A DNA stretch of 64,000 nt. It comes from Neodiprion pinetum (lineage: Eukaryota; Arthropoda; Insecta; Hymenoptera; Diprionidae). Under the pieces are notes generated by a model. It was given only the letters and a program-made list of their open reading frames with translations, had not been told where the DNA came from and searched no databases. Every line of letters starts with the position of its first letter. Position 1 is the first letter of the stretch. The translations under genes were made by a program, and so were the position numbers. Positions 59,401-64,000 of the stretch are shown in pieces. The DNA is taken from contig NC_060232.1 in the NCBI RefSeq assembly GCF_021155775.2, positions 41,272,089-41,336,088 of the forward strand, written 5' to 3'.

Positions 59401-62400
59401 GATAATCACCTGCGACGAAACAGTTCCTACTGTGGTGGACGTGGAAATGGCTATTGAAAGATTGTTGTTCATCGAATACGTTCGTGACAATCCGCAATTA
59501 CTAGAGAAACACGACGCGGCCATCAAGAAGAGAGACGCATTGTCACTGCTTGTTCCGGAGTACGTAATTGGTACGATACATGATTGTATAAAAGAGTATC
59601 AAACCTCGATTCATAATTTTACCACTTTTGTCTGCTTACTGTAGATATAAAAATTTTCTTGTCGGTGACAGAGTGTATAAGAGGAATTTGAGATCTCATC
59701 ACGTTTTAGTATCGAGTGCCTTATGTCCGCGAATATATGTATTAAGGTACATATATATAACCCGCAGATCTGGGCTACATCGTTGTAGAGCAGACAGCTT
59801 GTTTTTCTACATTATTATTCAACTATGGACCGATACTGGCGGACATTCGTATAAGGAAACCATTGAAGAAGTTTGGTATTTACGTACAATTTGACCAGGG
59901 GAAACCCTTACCGATTGGCGAATCCACTCCGCTAAACGTGACCTTTAACCCTACGAGATCCAAATATACCGAGCAAGAAACGATCATTGAACATACAATT
60001 TACCTAGAGGTACACGATGTTTTAATTTATTCAAACATTCTCCGTACTGGTCACAGGATATGATTTACTTTTACTTGAAAAAACGTATCTAGGGTAGACT
60101 GTTTCAAGTTGGACGAATTTTAGAAATTTTTTTCTTTCTCTATGCCGAGGCAAGGCCAAACATTAGTTTTTACCGCAAAAAAGTCCACCGAAACTATAGG
60201 ATTCTGAGCTCCAGTCTAAGAAGTGCTTCACAGCATGTGACACTTTCCCATTCGAAGTTCTGCATGCAAATAACACAGTTATTCCAGTTTTCTTTATTAA
60301 ACTTCTTTTCGACTAGGTAAGCCACGGATCCACGATACCGATTTCTATCAAGGCCACTGTTACGTACCCTTCTCTCACTGTTCACACTAATTACCTATCA
60401 TTTGGTCAAGTTGCCGTTGGGAATTGCATGCTGATCCCTGTTTTACTGCGTAACAGGTAAATAATCTTGTATTCACTTACTCGTAAGCTAAGGAGTTGAG
60501 TATATCAACTTTTTGGGACTGAAAATGCATCTAAATGCACATAACTCTCACTGAGTGTTTCATTTCTTTACCGTCTCGGAAATCTCGCGAGTTCCGGATT
60601 GCCTGCAGATCGGCATTCAACAATAATAATTTCTTTTATCGGTACGCAGTGGTTGGGTACCGTGTGAATGGCAAGCGACAATTCGTTATAAGGATAGTGG
60701 TCGATGGAAGGAAGGAACGGCAGGACCTTTTTTTCTTCATTACAGTGCAGATACGTTTTTACCGGGCAGTGAAAACCTGGCAAACGTATACTTCAAGCCG
60801 AAAGAGGCTGTAAGTTTCATTTAAGAAAGGATCTTGAAGGTGAATAAGCAACAGAAAATGATCAAGATAAATTCGGTACATATAATTTACACCTCGGTAA
60901 ATTTTATTCCGACTCTCTTCACTTTCGCGAGTCGGAAATTACCAGTAGCAGTGGCTCATCAAGCCGCCGTGACGTGTTACTCAATTAGCGTATATGTTAA
61001 ACGCTGATGCTGTCAAATTTATTATTGACCCCATGAAATTGGGAAGGCTAGAATCGACATTACTCCGGTTTACAATAATTTACACCTATGGAAATCAATT
61101 CTGACCGCTTGAGGACCACCGGTGTGGTCTGCTACCGTCTATTTAACCTGCGTGCTAGACTACACGTGTGGGTGTATCTTAAACCGATCAGAGGCCATCT
61201 CTGTAGCGGTACATACACATACACACTTACTCATGCCTATTGCAGGTCTTTAGCGAATTATAATTTGCAATATGTTGTGCTGAACTTTTGCGAGACGTTA
61301 AGTAAAATCATACGGGTATGAATTGCTGAATGACAAAATTAAGAATGTATTTGAAAGTAAAAAAAACTCCCCCTTATCATATGAGATTACAATAAGATTC
61401 TTTCAAACTCCGTTTAAGCCCTGAGTCTATAACGCATGCTGCGGCACGCGTCACGCCAGTGACGGGCTTTTCATGTATCGTGGATCTTACGCATTTAATA
61501 CTCAGGGTTTGGGTCCGCTTATTGTGATGTGGTGTATTGACTGTATTTAGAGATACTTCGAAGGGCAGTTGAGAATAAAAATTTGCAAAAATATTTCTCC
61601 TATCCTGGTGACGATGTCGGGTCAGGGTATCGAACCACAGTTACACGTCTCCGAAGTGTCGCTCGTATTCCAATCAACGATACCGTACGATCAACCTGTG
61701 GAGAAGACATTTTTGGTGAAGAACCTTTATCCGTACCCTATCACCGTATTCTGGAAGAATTTCGACACGTAAGTATATCTCTGTGGCGAACTGGGAGAAC
61801 CACTCGACTCTATTTTTGTTGTTTTGGAGATGTTGCCGTTTCAATATTTCACCTAGTGCCTTTAATCGAGACTACAGAAGTGGAAATTAGTATTAGGCTA
61901 GTTTAGTAGTACTTCGTGTAACATTTTAATCATAGAAACGGATATGCTAAAAAGTTGTTCTTGTCCCCGAAAATTAGCATCGAAGTCGAGTTAAGTAGTT
62001 CTTTCGGAAAGATTAGTCAAGTCGTTTCGCGGTTCGCAATCATTTTGATGGTTTCGTGAATCCGGAATGCATTTTTCCTGTCACAAGTTAAATCCGGTAC
62101 CTTTGTGTGAGAAAAAAAAATGTACGATTGTATTTGGAATGTGCACAGCTGGTGCGAGATCTCGTAAGAGCGATGACAAAAAAACTTCATAGTATTACTC
62201 TCAAGTGTTCCGTTTGATATTGTAATTTTTTTTTAAATCAACATAAGACCCTGTAATTTGTCAACGTCTGACGTCTGAATATCTGCGTGTAAAAATTTAC
62301 AAAATATCACACATACTCTTATCAACCGATGAAAATATTTCACAAAGTCTGAACCAGTTCTGAGACGATGAGAGTAATTTTTATGCCGACTAGACGTTGA

Positions 62401-63353
62401 ATACTCCGTTAGCGTTTGACTTGACCGTTTTTATAGGGAATATATCGAAGAGGAATGTATGATACGATCAATGATGCACTACTACGGCGTGCATGAAATG
62501 TTGTTCCCACTGCGGCTTACCGCAGGTCAACAATTATCATCCATCATCCGTGATTGTTATCGGTCGCTTTCCACCGAGCTGCTGACCATGTTTGGATCAC
62601 ATGAATTGGAGTCAACATATTGCGTTGGTAAGCTGTGGAGACGAATTCCCGAGTTAACCGATACCTTGTATTGTTAAAGTATACAAAGACATGCTATAGA
62701 TCACAATAATAATGAGACAAAAGCGTGGGAGATTGCTGGTTTACATATTTATTGCCATGAAATGTTTTTAACTCTCAAAGAAACGTCGTGATACTTTTTT
62801 TTAATTCGTTCAAATGGATGTCGGATCATTTATTTTACAAGTGATAATCGATGAAAAAATTCCTGTAATAAAACGAAACAACTATTGTCAACCTTACCGA
62901 TTGCCGTAACAGCATGTCGATTTTTTTGTTTTCTTCTATTTACAAACAGTCATATTGACACGGCGATTGGAGTATCGTACATAGTGATGTGTCCGTATAA
63001 AACTTATGGAGCAGCAATGTTTTTTTCCAGACGCAAAATTAGGCGAAAAAGAAATAGAAGAACAAGGAGTCGTAGGTAATGATCGCCTCGAAGTGGTAAA
63101 CGGAATTGACAGCGATCTTGACACCAGCCTGTATCGCGTGCGCGATAAAGGAGAAATGCCGTTATTGCAGCGACGGCAAGGATCAATGAATCCGGGGAAA
63201 GGTCGCAAAATGTTTGCTCCTGACAAGATGTTCGAAATATCTTCAGGATTTTCTCTTGACGATCTTAAACAAGCGGAAACCTTACTGGATTGTAATTTAA
63301 TTTGTGATAGCTCGCTTCTCTGCGAGCATATACCGTTGCAATTGACAAATTAG
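38886..63353 (+). CDS. Hydin: HYDIN, axonemal central-pair protein (34 exons; probably continues right)
   Basis: Exons: 38886-39002, 39074-39283, 41080-41278, 41735-41873, 42352-42476, 42690-42891, 44226-44412, 45045-45169, 45327-45420, 46389-46612, 47058-47125, 47506-47720, 47987-48226, 49291-49418, 49861-50047, 52175-52413, 53372-53494, 53545-53661, 53817-53998, 54572-54810, 54936-55151, 55485-55665, 55889-56181, 56640-56849, 58357-58620, 58898-59073, 59163-59239, 59424-59570, 59768-60009, 60317-60456, 60650-60809, 61551-61768, 62437-62627, 63031-63353. Total 6,198 bases, in phase throughout. HYDIN is a scaffold of the C2 microtubule projection in motile cilia; in insects that would mean sperm tails and possibly ciliated sense organs. 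It is a chain of MSP/ASH-like beta domains in the same order as vertebrate HYDIN, including the landmarks SPSSYIKQMLLTTEER, HAVGIGTSIELD and VPCEW. The vertebrate protein is over 5,000 residues; here only about 2,065 are present and no polyadenylation signal follows, so more exons to the right are likely. Confidence 0.9.
39813..40543. mobile_element. TTAA-flanked MITE in Hydin intron 2
   Basis: The left end reads TTAAGGGGGTATTCTAGTGTAGA and the right end is its inverse (TCTACACTAAAATACCCCCTTAA), with one mismatch in the first 20 bases. Both ends sit on TTAA, the target of piggyBac-family transposons. The interior of about 730 bases is AT-rich with long A and T runs and has no transposase. Confidence 0.75.
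42150..42243 (+). repeat. Polypyrimidine tract upstream of Hydin exon 5
   Basis: About 90 bases are almost purely C and T (ACCCCTCCCTCCTTCTCTTC and similar). They lie about 110 bases before the exon that starts at 42352. Such a run can bind PTB-like splicing factors or form triplex DNA; neither is shown by sequence alone. Confidence 0.6.
43044..43246. mobile_element. Possible second TTAA-type MITE in Hydin intron 6
   Basis: TTAACCCTCGCATGCCAT on the left corresponds, inverted, to TGGCATGCAAGTATTAA on the right. Both ends lie on TTAA. The interior also pairs in part (ATGGGGTCTCAG with GTGGGGTCCCAC-like words). About 203 bases long. Mismatches near the right end lower confidence. Confidence 0.45.
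43597..43609. repeat. G13 homopolymer
   Basis: Thirteen consecutive G residues lie in a Hydin intron. This is unusual in such AT-rich DNA and is a candidate assembly or polymorphism hot spot. Confidence 0.6.
45045..50047 (+). CDS. Hydin: Hydin exons 8-15: central MSP-like domains
   Basis: Domain signatures in order are EGQIWPHSGADITLIFEPDE, LEITGTEERICL with LRGTCIGPLVRLNV, VICGNKGDIPGTLVYAPRTL, VICPTLHFDKQSLDFGTTALG, FTIVPSEGVVAPNSFQRIKI, FRFCFVNFPYTRFITVENNS, YQGHLKPYEWTSISV and VVTVQPMLVNWGEVRLLEPV. Exon 11 (47058-47125) has only 68 bases. The join from exon 13 to 14 skips a 1.06-kb intron and gives YLPPQP followed by VTTSSTIMYS. Confidence 0.86.
45780..45918. mobile_element. TA-flanked (Tc1/mariner-type) MITE in Hydin intron 9
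   Basis: The left end, CAGTAATATTCATCAATG, is the inverse of the right end, CATTAATGAATATTACCG. The next 20 bases also pair (TCTGCCCACTTCC and GGAAAATGGGCAGG). TA dinucleotides flank it at 45778-45779 and 45919-45920. 139 bases, no coding sequence. Confidence 0.75.
47150..47390. repeat. Inverted-repeat element in Hydin intron 11
   Basis: AAGTCGATTCTGACCTTC...CTCAGAAATAAGG on the left mirrors CCTTATTTCTGACC...GGTCAGAATCGATTTT on the right. The arms are about 65 bases with roughly 95 bases between them. It is a likely MITE. Flanking duplication not resolved. Confidence 0.6.
48900..49055. repeat. Possible GGGC-ended inverted repeat in Hydin intron 13
   Basis: GAGGCGGGAAAAATGGGCCCC on the left loosely mirrors GGCCAATTCTGCCCAGCTCGCCCC on the right, with a GAGGGCGG/CCGTTAGGG pair inside. 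The ends are too diverged for a firm call. Confidence 0.3.
50480..51565. mobile_element. RTE-like LINE 3' tail in Hydin intron 15
   Basis: It starts with GCGGCCTGTCCCGGCTTCGC, holds a strongly GC-rich patch (50750-50875) and ends in ACAAATACAAAAATAC followed by AAATCTTTCCTCTTTATAAT. Both words are familiar to me from the 3' ends of insect RTE-type LINEs. No reverse-transcriptase frame remains. Borders are approximate. Confidence 0.45.
52175..56849 (+). CDS. Hydin: Hydin exons 16-24
   Basis: Starts with HKKPSPWTVSPASGVLKPN and HAVGIGTSIELD, both close to the vertebrate protein. Then ISIPIMLANKGTRHHRLLWS, KFTVDPHDLELPAG, ATFIDPHVIFSKRKLMF, a degenerate domain with an acidic loop (EIVTDDEGDGL), LNYPNISILPNNLAVLNS and NLILANPGHLPVRYYFEY. 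A hydrophilic linker (exons 22-23, EAEQEAKDKEDPENN and ERRYAPAATLPP) precedes the next domain (VVPRCGTISPYSSQYVYFDF). The intron at 53495-53544 is only 50 bases, the shortest seen here. Confidence 0.85.
56850..58356. other. Hydin intron 24 (1.5 kb), nothing recognised
   Basis: AT-rich sequence with a modestly GC-rich patch near 57720-57850. Short open frames on both strands there overlap each other and resemble no family I know. No terminal repeats found. Confidence 0.4.
58357..63353 (+). CDS. Hydin: Hydin exons 25-34
   Basis: Signatures are ASLTIVNQGVVGFNF, IAHYPPVSICIEGYVSAPQV, a helical stretch (VEMAIERLLFIEYVRDNP), IDLGYIVVEQTACFSTLLFN, PLPIGESTPLNVTFNPTRSK, LSFGQVAVGNCML, the near-exact VPCEW motif (GWVPCEWQATIRYKD), GQGIEPQLHVSEVSLVF and FLVKNLYPYPITVFWKNF. 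A charged linker follows (YIEEECMIRSMMHYYGVHEM; GEKEIEEQGVVGNDRLEV). The borders of exons 26-27 are least certain: the acceptor before SEGGLSIED was chosen because it alone restores phase. The last frame ends in TAG at 63351; vertebrate HYDIN continues with many more domains. Confidence 0.82.
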
Positions 63354-64000
63354 CGACATAATATCTATATGGGGCAGAATTCCCGAAAGCTGGCCGAAAC
63401 CTTAAAAAATTTAAATTTGATTTCGCGAACTTTCACTCGTGGGTTCGGTATGACGGGGATGATTGATGCATTCGATTGTAAAAGGAGAAGGCCGCGCTCT
63501 GAATAACTGCGTTGTTTTTTTTTTTTTCACGAAAGTATTACGTTTATATATACTATAATACAGTACCTGGTTATTTCGCGCATCAAATGAGGTGTTCGCA
63601 GTTTCATGCATAGCTTAGAGGTGACAGAGAAAACTTAAACTCGTTGAAACTATTGACGAATTGGCTGGGAGGGCGACGAGCACCCATGGCCACGTAATTC
63701 TTTTAATTCCTCAAAATTGTTGGACAAATACGGCTCAAGCATTCTGCGCATTCGTATGCATGCCGTGATAGACTATTCATTTGAAATACGTATTATTTCT
63801 TTTACGAACCTGTATTGCAGTTTATACTCTTTTTCCAATATTTTAAGGTTATTCACATCAAATGTATATACTTAATACTATTATTATACGTATGCATTTG
63901 TGGGCACACATCATTTTGCGACAGGTGAGGCGAGGGTTGATAGACATACAGTTATTTGTGGCTAAAAGATTCCAAATGCCTGTAATTATTTTTAATGCGA
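63354..64000. other. Right flank after the last visible Hydin exon
   Basis: No exon with a clear acceptor and an open frame, and no AATAAA. This is either a further Hydin intron or the start of a 3' region. The lack of a polyadenylation signal favours an intron. Confidence 0.35.

Overview
The window is AT-rich animal nuclear DNA with short spliceosomal introns (about 50 to 1,500 bases), insect-like protein sequences and many small inverted-repeat transposons. The insect form of p38, the Gypsy-type retroelement and the SINE/MITE load point to an insect, most likely a hymenopteran. A sawfly is possible, but that is an impression rather than something the sequence proves.

Layout, left to right. 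(1) Positions 1-8139, minus strand: an ANKLE1/LEM-3 homologue, with ankyrin repeats, a very large central exon, a LEM domain and the start of a GIY-YIG nuclease domain. It runs off the left edge. (2) Positions 10386-18035, minus strand: a complete ten-exon p38 MAP kinase of 363 codons. (3) Positions 19040-28838: a 9.8-kb LTR retrotransposon inserted between p38 and Ube3c. Its 1,943-base LTRs look identical, it is flanked by a CTAC target duplication, and it has a tRNA-Gly primer site. Gag and protease are intact, but reverse transcriptase is cut off near its start, and RNase H and integrase are absent. A 31-residue tandem repeat sits inside the pol frame. (4) Positions 29620-33815, plus strand: a complete four-exon HECT ubiquitin ligase, UBE3C. 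(5) Positions 33816-38885: a gene-poor spacer with two striking inverted-repeat structures. (6) Positions 38886 to at least 63353, plus strand: 34 exons of HYDIN, a ciliary central-pair protein built from MSP/ASH-like beta domains. It probably continues past the right edge.

I derived exon borders by reading splice sites and checking that phase carries through every junction. All p38, Ube3c, Hydin and Ankle1 exons listed join in frame. The genes have no obvious shared pathway: genome maintenance, stress kinase, ubiquitin ligase, axoneme. p38 and Ube3c are divergently transcribed and would be about 1.8 kb apart without the retroelement. Introns and spacers hold several recognisable non-autonomous DNA transposons: a hAT type with an 8-base target duplication, TTAA types, a TA type and long foldbacks. 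They also hold a tRNA-related SINE and an RTE-like LINE tail.
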